Assembly: GCF_946408925.1 (NCBI RefSeq)
Contig: NZ_CAMJUE010000015.1
Span: 1 to 36,049 of the forward strand
Reading direction: 5' to 3'
Origin: an uncultured Methanobrevibacter sp.
GTDB taxonomy: Archaea > Methanobacteriota > Methanobacteria > Methanobacteriales > Methanobacteriaceae
Length of the DNA stretch: 36,049 nt
Part shown: piece after piece, positions 1 to 8,488 of the stretch
Numbering within the stretch: position 1 is the first letter of the stretch
Layout: each line of letters begins with the position of its first letter
The notes under the pieces: model-generated
The model's database searches: none
The model's input: the letters and a program-made list of their open reading frames with translations, nothing else
Told to the model about the DNA's origin: nothing
Position numbers and translations under genes: made by a program

Positions 1-153
1 AATAGAATTAAGAAGAAATAAAAATAAATTCATCAGTTAAATTTTTTACACTAACCATTTCGAGTCTTGAAATTAAAACAGAGAAACATGTCAGAAATGA
101 GGTTTTAAATCTTAAAGGAAAATCTGATATTATTTTTAATGGAGTTATTTCAA

Positions 154-1239
154 TCATTTCAGACTTAAAGTCAATGTCACATCCCCTGAACCTAAAATAT
201 TTCTCAATTCATTGGCTGTAACTTTCTGTACCTTACCTAATCTTGTATATTCCCATGAGTTGGACCTGTAAAACAGAGAAATCTGATTTCCATCATACAA
301 TACAATATCTCCAGGAGAAGTGGAAATGTATTTGTCACTTGCAGGAAGTGAGAATCCCAGGTATCCGACCTTTTCAAATCCTCCATATTCATCAGCATTA
401 ATTTTAATGTTTCCTTTTTTCAACTTGTTGAAGAGTTCATCAGCGGCCTTATTATTCGACAGCCTAACATCCAATGTGTGTCCATTGACTTTTAGCTTGA
501 TATGTTTATCACCATCAACCGTTTTAATGCTGCTTTTTGCAGAAGCCTTCCTGATTTTGGAGGTGGCCTTAACATTGACTGTGACCTTATGGATTCCTTT
601 CTTCAGATTTTTAGTGTTGATACTTACAGCTCCATCCCTATTGGTTTTAAGAGAATACTTATGATATTTTTTTCCAGTGTAGACTTTCATTAAAACTCGT
701 ATTCCTTTCATTGCTTTATTTGATTCCTTATTTTTAATGAATACTTTGAATTTCTTATTTTTCTTATAATCATGAGTTATTTTTGGAGCGGAAATTTTTA
801 ATTTTGCCTTTGAGATTTTAACAGTGGTTGTTTTGGTTTTGGTAGAATATTTTTTGGCATCTTTAACAGTGACGATAATTTTATGTTTGCCTATGCTTAA
901 TTTTGACGCGGAATATTTGGCGATTCCGTTAGAATCACTAGTCAAAGATACTTTCTTATATTTTTTACCGGTGTAAACCTTTAAAAGCAGTTTAACATTG
1001 CTTAAGGGTTTATTGGTTTTGCTGTCGACCGCCTTAACTTTAAAATTCTTGCCTGAATCGTAAGTGGTGGATAACTTTTCGGGAACTAAAACAATGGAGT
1101 GAGGTCTCTCGAGATTATCATCATGACTCAATGACATGTCGCTTGAATTGCCATTTTCTTCAGCACAAACTGCCGAAATGGTTAAAAAACATGACATTAT
1201 CATTATCAGCAAGATATATTTTTTATTAAATATTTTCAT
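154..1239 (-). CDS. Secreted Ig-repeat protein with C-terminal cyclophilin-like domain
   Basis: This 361-residue protein starts with a classical signal peptide: lysines near residues 6-7, a hydrophobic core at about 8-24, and likely cleavage after Ala26. Two Ig-like beta-sandwich repeats follow, at about 48-145 and 148-240. Each carries the near-identical stretch KVYTGKKY, so they arose by internal duplication. Both are very lysine-rich, as is usual in Methanobrevibacter adhesin-like proteins. The last ~115 residues (from about 247) match the small bacterial cyclophilin-like fold (Cyclophil_like family): a start like IKLKVNGHTLDV, a central GDIVLYDGNQISLFY, and a closing LGSGDVTLTL. It is therefore a surface or secreted protein, and its ligand is unknown. 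It lies 43 bases downstream of purA, separated by T-runs on the coding strand that could end the purA transcript. The signal peptide and repeats are seen directly. The cyclophilin-like call rests on recognising the family pattern. Confidence 0.75.
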   Translation of the reverse strand: MKIFNKKYILLIMIMSCFLTISAVCAEENGNSSDMSLSHDDNLERPHSIVLVPEKLSTTYDSGKNFKVKAVDSKTNKPLSNVKLLLKVYTGKKYKKVSLTSDSNGIAKYSASKLSIGKHKIIVTVKDAKKYSTKTKTTTVKISKAKLKISAPKITHDYKKNKKFKVFIKNKESNKAMKGIRVLMKVYTGKKYHKYSLKTNRDGAVSINTKNLKKGIHKVTVNVKATSKIRKASAKSSIKTVDGDKHIKLKVNGHTLDVRLSNNKAADELFNKLKKGNIKINADEYGGFEKVGYLGFSLPASDKYISTSPGDIVLYDGNQISLFYRSNSWEYTRLGKVQKVTANELRNILGSGDVTLTLSLK

Positions 1240-1282
1240 GTTAATTTAATTCCTAAAATGTAAAAAAATAGTTAAAAAAGAA

Positions 1283-2302
1283 TTATAATAATTCTTTTCT
1301 TAAATCGATTGTGTCCTTAAGGTCAGGCCCGGTTGAAATAATAGTTACCGGAACACCTGTTTCGGTTTGAATATCTTCAATGAACTTTTTAGTTTCAGCA
1401 GATAACTCATCATAGTCCTGTACACGTGCACAGTCAAACAGCCTGTCAACACAGGTCAATGCAATTTGTGTTGCACCGTTGATTCTGCAGGATTCCTTTG
1501 CAAGTTCCATGTCAAAATAACCAATTCTTCTGCGCCTTCCGGTCACTACACCATATTCTTCAAGACCTTTGCTTTCTGCCTCTTCCTGTGTCATTTCGGT
1601 TGGGAACGGTCCTTCTCCAACACGGGAAATATAAGACTTGAATACATTGATGACTTCATCTACTTTAGTTGGTCCGACACCGACATCCGCCGCAAAAGTT
1701 GATGCTGTGGTGTCTTTACTTGTTACGAATGGATAGGTTCCATAGTAAAGTGAAAGAGCAAAACCTTGTGATCCTTCAATGAATACATCTTCACCATTAT
1801 CAATTGCCTCATTTACTGCAACGGACACATCGGTGATGTATTCCTCAAGTTCCGGTGAGTCTTTTGCAAGTCCGATTGTTCTCAGTACCCTGTCTGAATT
1901 TGCAGGCCCACATCCGGAACCTGTACTTCCAATCTTTTTGGCAAGGTGTTCTGAAGCCTTATCTCTTGACAGGTGGTCTTCAGTGATGATTGCACATCTT
2001 GGATCCACACACATTCTTTCTTTAATGTTATATTTTTTTAAGTTTTCAAATTCATTAAACAGTACATCAGGATTTACTAAAACTCCTGCTCCAATCATGA
2101 GTTTAGCATCGGTATGTACGAAACCGGATGGGGTTAATCTTAAACCGTATTTTTCTCCGTTAAATTCAACAGAGTGTCCTGCATTTGGTCCAACACCTGC
2201 ACGAGCGATTATATTTGGTTTATCATTGTCACAAAGGTAAGTAATACATTTTCCTTTACCTTCATCACCCCATGCTCCTCCAACTAAAATACTACAAGTC
2301 AT
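1283..2302 (-). CDS. purA: Adenylosuccinate synthetase
   Basis: PurA makes adenylosuccinate from IMP, aspartate and GTP, the first committed step of AMP synthesis, in the cytoplasm. The N-terminal GTP-binding loop [11 protein letters not shown] (residues about 8-18) is diagnostic. It is followed by the IMP-site stretch around [12 protein letters not shown], the switch-like [20 protein letters not shown], and the arginine-rich [11 protein letters not shown]. At 339 residues it is the short archaeal form, about 90 residues shorter than bacterial PurA. The ATG is preceded by AAGGAG with seven bases of spacing. It is transcribed alone, divergent from the histidine kinase gene. T-runs directly after the stop suggest termination before the downstream surface-protein gene. 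Confidence 0.97.
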   Translation of the reverse strand: MTCSILVGGAWGDEGKGKCITYLCDNDKPNIIARAGVGPNAGHSVEFNGEKYGLRLTPSGFVHTDAKLMIGAGVLVNPDVLFNEFENLKKYNIKERMCVDPRCAIITEDHLSRDKASEHLAKKIGSTGSGCGPANSDRVLRTIGLAKDSPELEEYITDVSVAVNEAIDNGEDVFIEGSQGFALSLYYGTYPFVTSKDTTASTFAADVGVGPTKVDEVINVFKSYISRVGEGPFPTEMTQEEAESKGLEEYGVVTGRRRRIGYFDMELAKESCRINGATQIALTCVDRLFDCARVQDYDELSAETKKFIEDIQTETGVPVTIISTGPDLKDTIDLRKELL

Positions 2303-2337
2303 CTAATAACTCCTTAAATATCAATATCTGAAAATTA

Positions 2338-2351
2338 ATGAAAATTTTCAT
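2338..2351. repeat. 14-bp perfect palindrome upstream of purA
   Basis: ATGAAAATTTTCAT is perfectly self-complementary. It lies 36 bases upstream of the purA ATG, near where its transcription should start. It could be an operator for purine control, but short AT-rich palindromes also arise by chance in DNA of this composition. Confidence 0.25.
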
Positions 2352-2395
2352 AACACTATTATTATATCATTAATTATTAAAAAGCTTTTGGAATA

Positions 2396-2403
2396 TTATA
2401 AAT
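2396..2403 (+). promoter_or_regulatory. Probable TATA box for the histidine kinase module
   Basis: TTATAAAT lies about 54 bases before the ATG at 2454. Transcription would start near 2426, leaving a short leader that contains the AGGT ribosome-binding site at 2444-2447. This is inferred from position and base composition only. Confidence 0.4.
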
Positions 2404-2453
2404 ATTATATCGAATAAAAATTTATACATATTTAAACTATTCAGGTAATTCAT

Positions 2454-4355
2454 ATGCATATTGAAAAACATTACAGAGAACTCGAAGATGTTGAAGAACT
2501 GCATATTTATAATATTAATAAAATTAACCTAGTCGAACAGGGAGCCCCGCAAGTTAAAAAACCTGAAAAAGTTCGGTTTAGCAATATTATGAAGCATGTA
2601 CCTTCAGACATTAATGTATTCCTGCCTGTCGATGATGGTGAAGACTACATCGTTGAAAGAATTGGATGGAATTTACTAGAAAGAACCAATATGAAACTGG
2701 AAGATGTTGAAGGAAGACTCTTAAGTCAGCTCTCACCATTTTACTATGAACACTTTAAGGATGCATTCAAAGAAGTTTATGAAACTAAAAAAACCAAAAA
2801 TATGAGAGTTTACTATCATATCAGCGACAAGGTCCACAGTCTTGCCAACATCAACATCCTTATTGACGAAGAAGAAATTTATGCAATTTCTGATTTTAAA
2901 AATACCGTTGAGGAATATAAAAGTCTCGAAGAACAGCAGCTTGAAGAGGAAGAAAACAAGGCAAATCTAATTGAATACTTTTCACAAACCGGAAGCTATT
3001 ATAAGACCCGTGGAGAGTTTACATGGACTCCCGGCATTTACAATATCATAAATCGTACCAGCGAACCGCAGGATCGCTATTACAACATCATTTTTGATTT
3101 GGTAATCCCGGAAGACCGCCCATTGGTTGAAGAACTGCTCCAGACAATGAGTCCTGAAACAGACACCTATGAAAATATCATCAGAATCAAGACCCCCGGC
3201 GGAAAAATCAAGTTTCTGGATACGTATTTATATTCCAAATTTGATGAAAACGGTGAGGAAATCAGCCATTACGGTTTGTTCAAGGATGTCAGTGTGGATT
3301 CACATAAGCACATGACACGACCGATTGATTTCATGCTGAACGGATTTAAACATAACTCCAAATTATCACTTTTAATCGAACCTTTAAGCAAACGCTATGA
3401 ATTCAGTGAGGGATTCTATGCAATGATTGAAGTTTCAAAACAGGACTATATCCACAGCACAGAAATTCTGGAAAATATTGTTGAAGAAAGTGCACGTGAA
3501 AACCTTTTAAAACTGATTCGTGGAGAAATCACTGAAGTAAATCAGATATTTACATATAATGTTAATGGAAAAGAGGAACACCAGAAAATCTGTGAACTGT
3601 TTATTGAAAGATTCAATTACGGTAACAAACAGCACAGTATCGGATTTTTAACAGACATCACAATTCCACGCCAAAAGCAGCAGGAACTGGCGAAATCCAA
3701 TGCCGATAAAAACATTCTGATTAAAGAAGTTCACCACAGGGTTAAAAACAACCTGCAGGTTTTAAACAGTTTCCTGAACCTGGAACGCCGTGCATATAAA
3801 GACAATCCAAAACTTATTCTGGACAATATGCAGGCACGTTTAGCCTCACTGGCCCTTTTGCATGAAAAGACCTATAATACCGAAGATTTCGTTAACATCA
3901 ATCTTAATGATTACATGCAGGACCAGGATGAAACCTTAAAAACACTGTTTGTTGCAAAACATATTGACTTTACAACAGACATTGATCCTAGAATTCATTT
4001 ATCAATTGAAGTTATTACTCCATTGTTACTTATTGTTGATGAATTGACAATGAATGCAATAAAGCATGCATTTCCAGATGAAAATATGCCCAACAAAACA
4101 ATTTCAAAAGAAATTAGGCTCATTGATGACAACATTTGCGAATTCATCCTACAAGATAATGGAGTTGGACTTGGAAGTCCTGAAACTCTAATCAATCACA
4201 ATTTGGGATGGGAAATTGTGAACAATTTAACAAGACAGATTAATGGAAAGATAGAAATTTTAGACTGCGATGTGGGAACAGGATTTAGATTAATATTCCC
4301 AACAAGTTTTGAATATTCACTTGAAGAGTATCAAGAAAATGAGGAGGAGGTGTGA
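2454..4355 (+). CDS. Soluble PAS-domain sensor histidine kinase (HisKA_2 type), copy 1
   Basis: A 633-residue kinase without transmembrane segments, so a cytoplasmic sensor. The order is an N-terminal PAS-like region (about 35-150), a PAS/PAC domain (about 168-280), a third PAS-like domain (about 289-402) ending in GFLTDIT, a short helical linker, a HisKA_2 dimerisation/phosphoacceptor motif EVHHRVKNNLQ (His427/His428, the second aligning with the phosphorylated His), and a HATPase_c domain. The ATPase domain has the N box DELTMNAIKHAFP (about 524-537), DNGVGLG (about 568), and an atypical second glycine motif LGWEIVNN where this family usually has LGLxLV. It shares its architecture and much of its sequence with the next gene. 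The stop codon overlaps that gene's start region, implying translational coupling. The signal it senses is unknown. The likely phosphate acceptor is the receiver at 6325. Confidence 0.9.
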   Translation: MHIEKHYRELEDVEELHIYNINKINLVEQGAPQVKKPEKVRFSNIMKHVPSDINVFLPVDDGEDYIVERIGWNLLERTNMKLEDVEGRLLSQLSPFYYEHFKDAFKEVYETKKTKNMRVYYHISDKVHSLANINILIDEEEIYAISDFKNTVEEYKSLEEQQLEEEENKANLIEYFSQTGSYYKTRGEFTWTPGIYNIINRTSEPQDRYYNIIFDLVIPEDRPLVEELLQTMSPETDTYENIIRIKTPGGKIKFLDTYLYSKFDENGEEISHYGLFKDVSVDSHKHMTRPIDFMLNGFKHNSKLSLLIEPLSKRYEFSEGFYAMIEVSKQDYIHSTEILENIVEESARENLLKLIRGEITEVNQIFTYNVNGKEEHQKICELFIERFNYGNKQHSIGFLTDITIPRQKQQELAKSNADKNILIKEVHHRVKNNLQVLNSFLNLERRAYKDNPKLILDNMQARLASLALLHEKTYNTEDFVNINLNDYMQDQDETLKTLFVAKHIDFTTDIDPRIHLSIEVITPLLLIVDELTMNAIKHAFPDENMPNKTISKEIRLIDDNICEFILQDNGVGLGSPETLINHNLGWEIVNNLTRQINGKIEILDCDVGTGFRLIFPTSFEYSLEEYQENEEEV

Positions 4356-4357
4356 AT

Positions 4358-6229
4358 ATGAAAATACATAAGGAGTATAGGAAATTAGAGCACATGGAGG
4401 AGGTCAGCATTTATGATGTTTACGAAAGCGAATTATATCAGCCGGCTGAGAAAAAATATGAGCTTGAAAAAATTCCTTTCCAAAAGATTATGAGCAACAT
4501 ATCAACAGACATAAATATTTTCATCCCATTTAGAGATGGAAATGACTTTATCATACATGGACTTGGATCAAATGTGCTTGAAAGGGGAAAAATAAGACAA
4601 GATGATGTTACCGGAAGATTATTGAGTGAATGTTCCCCGATGTTTCATAAACTTTTATATGAATCCCTGTTTGAAGTGTATAAAACCCATGAAGATAAAT
4701 ACATGAGATTTTTATATTATCAAAAGGATAAATTAGCACGTCTTACCAATGTTAAAATCATGTTTGAAATGGGAAGAGTATTTGTTTTAACAGACCACAA
4801 AGAAACAAACGAAAATACTTTCGTCATACCCGATGAAAAACGTGATGAGGATAAGGCCAATTTGATCGAATATTTCTCACAGACCGGAAGCTACTATAAA
4901 GTAAATGGAAAATATGCCTGGACACAGGGAATTTACAATATCATCAACCGTCAAAGGGAAGACACAGATGAAGATTACAATATCGTGTTTGAATTGGCAA
5001 TTCCCGAAGACAAGCCGTTAGTTGAAAAAATATTGAAATTGATGGACAGCGGCAAATCAACTTATGATGGTATTTTAAGAATTAAAACAGATGACGGCCA
5101 ATTAAAATATTTGGAAATCAATCTTTATGCTAAATTTGATAAAAATGGAGAATTATTGAGCCGTTATGGATTAATCAAAGATGTAACAAGAGATCAATCC
5201 GATCAAATCACACGCCCAGTCGATTTCCTGTTAAACGGTTTTAAAAACAGCAACAAACTGGCATTACTCATTGAACCTTTAAACCAAAAGCAATATGAAT
5301 ATAGTGCAGGATTTTACACCATAGTTGGAGAGGACAAGGAAACATACTCCAACAGACGTGCAATCATTGAAAACATTGTGGAACCGGAAACCGTTGAAAA
5401 CTTTAAAAAACTATTTAATCGTGAAATACATGAACTGGACGAAACTTTCACATACATGGTTAAAGGAGACCCGAACAACACAAAAACCTGCAATATAACC
5501 ATTGAAGTGTTTGAATTTGGTTCAGAGGAACACAGTATCGGATTTTTAACAGACATAACTGAAGATAGGGTTAAACAAAAGGAACTTGAAATAGCAAACG
5601 AACATCAAAAAGTTTTAATTAAAGAAGTTCACCACAGAGTTAAAAACAATCTGCAAATTCTAAACAGTTTCCTAAACCTTGAAAAAAGAGCATATAAAGA
5701 CAAACCAAATATCATTATAGACCATATGCAATCAAGATTGTCATCATTAGCGATATTGCATGAAAAAACATACAATACTACAGATTTCCAAAATATTAAC
5801 TTGGAAAGCTATATTAAAGACCAAGACGCCCAGCTTAGAACATTAATAGGTTTAAGGGACGGTATCGAATTTGAGTCACATGTTGACAGCACATTAAATC
5901 TGTCAATAGAAATTATCACACCTCTATTGCTGGTGATTGATGAATTGACAATGAATGCGATAAAGCATGCATTCCCAGATAAAACAAGACCAAACAAGAA
6001 GATTATAAAAGACATACAGATAATTGATGAGCACACAGCCCAGTTAACACTTAAGGACAATGGTGTAGGTATAAAAAATGCAAAGGACATATCTGCCAAT
6101 TTAGGATGTGAAATCATCAAAAATTTAACTAAACAGTTGGATGGAAGAATAGAACTGATGCACCCTGAAATTGGAACAGAATATAAATTAACTTTCCCTA
6201 CAACAATGGAACATACAATAAGTAAGTAA
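4358..6229 (+). CDS. Soluble PAS-domain sensor histidine kinase (HisKA_2 type), copy 2
   Basis: A paralogue of the preceding kinase with the same layout: an N-terminal PAS-like region, a PAS/PAC domain, a third PAS-like domain ending in GFLTDIT, HisKA_2 EVHHRVKNNLQ (His425/His426 from this start), then HATPase_c with DELTMNAIKHAFP and DNGVGIK. The second glycine motif reads LGCEII. There is no membrane segment. I chose the ATG at 4358 over an in-frame GTG at 4352 for two reasons. The GTG sits inside the ribosome-binding site GGAGGTG. The ATG start also aligns residue for residue with the start of copy 1 (MKIHKEYRKLE against MHIEKHYRELE). The PAS regions differ more than the catalytic core, suggesting different inputs feeding a shared output. 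Heterodimerisation is possible but is inference. Confidence 0.9.
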   Translation: MKIHKEYRKLEHMEEVSIYDVYESELYQPAEKKYELEKIPFQKIMSNISTDINIFIPFRDGNDFIIHGLGSNVLERGKIRQDDVTGRLLSECSPMFHKLLYESLFEVYKTHEDKYMRFLYYQKDKLARLTNVKIMFEMGRVFVLTDHKETNENTFVIPDEKRDEDKANLIEYFSQTGSYYKVNGKYAWTQGIYNIINRQREDTDEDYNIVFELAIPEDKPLVEKILKLMDSGKSTYDGILRIKTDDGQLKYLEINLYAKFDKNGELLSRYGLIKDVTRDQSDQITRPVDFLLNGFKNSNKLALLIEPLNQKQYEYSAGFYTIVGEDKETYSNRRAIIENIVEPETVENFKKLFNREIHELDETFTYMVKGDPNNTKTCNITIEVFEFGSEEHSIGFLTDITEDRVKQKELEIANEHQKVLIKEVHHRVKNNLQILNSFLNLEKRAYKDKPNIIIDHMQSRLSSLAILHEKTYNTTDFQNINLESYIKDQDAQLRTLIGLRDGIEFESHVDSTLNLSIEIITPLLLVIDELTMNAIKHAFPDKTRPNKKIIKDIQIIDEHTAQLTLKDNGVGIKNAKDISANLGCEIIKNLTKQLDGRIELMHPEIGTEYKLTFPTTMEHTISK

Positions 6230-6255
6230 TTGTTTATGACAAAACAAACGAATTA

Positions 6256-6315
6256 AACTATATATATAATTATATACAAATGTTTTAATGCTAGAAAAAT
6301 TAGATAAGATGTGGA
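6256..6315 (+). promoter_or_regulatory. Promoter and ribosome-binding site of the response regulator
   Basis: The 95-base gap after the second kinase holds a long TATA-like tract (TATATATAAT around 6260-6270) and GTGGAG at 6310-6315, nine bases before the ATG at 6325. The receiver gene therefore probably has its own promoter in addition to read-through from the kinases. Confidence 0.5.
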
Positions 6316-6324
6316 GATTGTAAA

Positions 6325-6735
6325 ATGAATGAAAGAATACTCGTTGTAGAAGACGAAGCAATTACAGCATTAGATTTAAAATACAGTTTAGAAGAATTAG
6401 GATATGAAGTAATTGACACAGTTGATACCGGACAAGCAGCTATTGACACCGCTGCAGAAAAAACCCCTGATGTAGTTTTAATGGACATTAAATTAAAAGG
6501 AGACATGGAAGGAATTGAAGCAGCAGAAGTAATTTCAGAATGGGACATACCAATTATATATTTAACTGCAAACACAGACACAGATACCTTTGAAAAATCA
6601 AATGTAAAAGGATCTTACGGATTTGTTTCTAAACCATACGACATCAACAAACTAGACAAAACCCTTAAAATTACAATCAACAGAGCTAAATTAGAGCAAA
6701 AAAAATTAAATGATGCTAGCGGGTTTACAGAATAA
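6325..6735 (+). CDS. Stand-alone response regulator receiver domain
   Basis: A 136-residue CheY-like receiver with all the catalytic residues: the acidic pair Glu9-Asp10 in ILVVEDE, phospho-acceptor Asp54 in LMDIKL, switch Thr81 in IYLTAN, and Lys103 in SKPY. The sequence after Asp54 (IKLKGDMEGIEAA) is the form common in methanogen receivers partnered with HisKA_2 kinases. There is no DNA-binding or enzymatic output domain. It must act by protein contact, as a phosphate relay, or as a phosphate sink. It follows the two kinases and lies seven bases before the receiver-like/glycosyltransferase fusion, so the glycosyltransferase is an obvious candidate target. That link is inference. Confidence 0.93.
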   Translation: MNERILVVEDEAITALDLKYSLEELGYEVIDTVDTGQAAIDTAAEKTPDVVLMDIKLKGDMEGIEAAEVISEWDIPIIYLTANTDTDTFEKSNVKGSYGFVSKPYDINKLDKTLKITINRAKLEQKKLNDASGFTE

Positions 6736-6742
6736 GATTTAA

Positions 6743-8488
6743 ATGACGGAATTAGAATTAATCACTGGAAAACCCAAAATCTTTACAATAAGCTCTGATG
6801 AAATTTCCCTGTCTTTAATAAAAGAATATGTTGAAGACTATGAATATGAATTTGCAGGCAGTGCATATGAAAAGGAAGATATTTTCAAAAAAATAGACGA
6901 AATATCTCCTAACCTCATTTTTTTAGACACAGAAATTGAAAATGTAAATTTAGAAAATTTAGCTGAAGATTTAGAACTTTTTAACGTTCCAGTATTGCTT
7001 ATTGTTGGAGAACTTTTTGATGAGACAATCGACAAGTTATTAATGAGCAATCCATTTGGATATCTGCTTAAACCAATAGAAGATGGGGAACTGCAAAGGT
7101 CAATGGCAGTTGCTATTAAAAAACATGAACAGAATATCATCAATGTAAAAACCGCCCAAGCCAAAATCCAGGAAAAAAACACAGAATTGGTTATTGAAAA
7201 GTCAGATTCAAGTTTTCTTTTAATTTTATGTGTTGCATTAATCATAATGGCAATTTTAACTAGAAATGCAACCTGGCTTCAATGGGTGCTTTTAATTCCA
7301 ACTGTAGCAATGCTTATAAACTCATTTTGCAGTATTAAAAAGCAAAAAGAAGTCACCCCTTATGCTGAAGAGGATTTACCATTCATAAGCATTTTTATAC
7401 CTGCACATAACGAAGAAAACACAATAGAATCAACAGTCAGAAGTGTCTGCAACTCAGAATATTACAAAGATGAAGATTATAATTACGAAGTAATTGTTAT
7501 TAATGACGGATCTACAGACAATACCGGTGAAATCTTAGCTGAATTAAAAAAAGATCTTCCACAGCTTAAAATTGTTACAAGACATCCTCCACGTTCAGGA
7601 AAAGGAAAAGGATTTGTTTTAAATGATGCACTGACCTTATCCCAAGGAGAGATAATTGGTGTTTTCGATGCAGATACACAAATCAAAACAGATTATTTGA
7701 CAACAATCGTACAATATCTGAATGGTGATATTGACGGAGTACAATCAAGAGTTAAAATGTTTAACCGTAATGAAAACTATCTGGCACGTATGCAACATGT
7801 GGAATTTGCAAGTTTTGGAAATACGCTAACTGCTAAAGACAATCTTGGAAGTACCGGATTTTTAGGTGGAAACGGACAATTCGTTAAAAAAGATGCTATC
7901 ATCAATTGCGGACGATGGGACGGATTTGCAGTTACTGAAGATTTAAATCTGGCTATTAAAATCATTCTTCAAGGTGGAAAAATACGATACTGCGGAGAAT
8001 GTGCAGTTTACCAGGAAGCAGTTACAGATTGGAGGGCATTTTTCAGGCAAAGAGTAAGGTGGGCGATTGGTAATTTTGAAACATTATTTATTTACCTGCC
8101 CCAGATTTTAAGGGCAAACATATCAATTCCAAAGAAATTTAATGTAATAGAGCACATTTCATTTTACAGTTTTAATCTGTTAATATTTTTTGGATTTTTA
8201 GTTACCATTCTAAATGCGATTTCATGGTTCATTTTCCATAATGTCACAATAATCAGAATGGAAGCGCCATTTATTGTAGGATTTTTATCCGTTATCTCAT
8301 TTTTCCCAGGAATCATAATTGCCCTTTCAAGAGATAAACCCTCCGCACAAGAATTTCTTAAAGATTTGATAAAATATTATATTTACTGTTTCCATTTAAT
8401 TCCATTGTTTTTCCTGACAATGAAAACAATGATGACAAGAAAAGAACGAAAATGGTCAAAAACTGAGCATAAAGGAGGTAAAAAATGA
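6743..8488 (+). CDS. Receiver-like domain fused to membrane GT2 glycosyltransferase
   Basis: A 581-residue fusion. Residues about 11-125 form a receiver-like domain that keeps the phospho-acceptor position Asp62 (LIFLDTE) and Lys110 (LLKPIE). The acidic pair is replaced by Ser17-Ser18 and the switch Thr by Val88, so it is probably a pseudo-receiver. After a charged helix come two membrane segments (about 155-172 and 177-195). Then a GT2 catalytic domain carries the full processive signature: Asp in INDGSTD (about 251-258), DAD (about 308-310), TED (about 396) and QRVRW (about 435-439). Three further membrane segments follow (about 473-498, 509-530 and 545-560). This is the layout of cellulose-, hyaluronan- or poly-GlcNAc-type synthases that polymerise a sugar and pass it through the membrane. 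The sugar cannot be read from sequence. No PilZ domain is visible. Confidence 0.9.
   Translation: MTELELITGKPKIFTISSDEISLSLIKEYVEDYEYEFAGSAYEKEDIFKKIDEISPNLIFLDTEIENVNLENLAEDLELFNVPVLLIVGELFDETIDKLLMSNPFGYLLKPIEDGELQRSMAVAIKKHEQNIINVKTAQAKIQEKNTELVIEKSDSSFLLILCVALIIMAILTRNATWLQWVLLIPTVAMLINSFCSIKKQKEVTPYAEEDLPFISIFIPAHNEENTIESTVRSVCNSEYYKDEDYNYEVIVINDGSTDNTGEILAELKKDLPQLKIVTRHPPRSGKGKGFVLNDALTLSQGEIIGVFDADTQIKTDYLTTIVQYLNGDIDGVQSRVKMFNRNENYLARMQHVEFASFGNTLTAKDNLGSTGFLGGNGQFVKKDAIINCGRWDGFAVTEDLNLAIKIILQGGKIRYCGECAVYQEAVTDWRAFFRQRVRWAIGNFETLFIYLPQILRANISIPKKFNVIEHISFYSFNLLIFFGFLVTILNAISWFIFHNVTIIRMEAPFIVGFLSVISFFPGIIIALSRDKPSAQEFLKDLIKYYIYCFHLIPLFFLTMKTMMTRKERKWSKTEHKGGKK

Noticed and set aside
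12-221. Plus-strand open frame at the left edge with protein-like composition
   Set aside because: It has no usable start codon, begins after a stop at 9-11, and overlaps the end of the surface-protein gene on the other strand. I cannot support a gene.
1779-2240. Long antisense frame opposite purA
   Set aside because: A shadow of the purA codon pattern with no start signals. Similar frames opposite gltX, rpl13, rpoD and eno were dismissed for the same reason.
4352-4357. GTG start for the second histidine kinase
   Set aside because: It lies in the ribosome-binding site. ATG 4358 aligns with the start of the paralogue.
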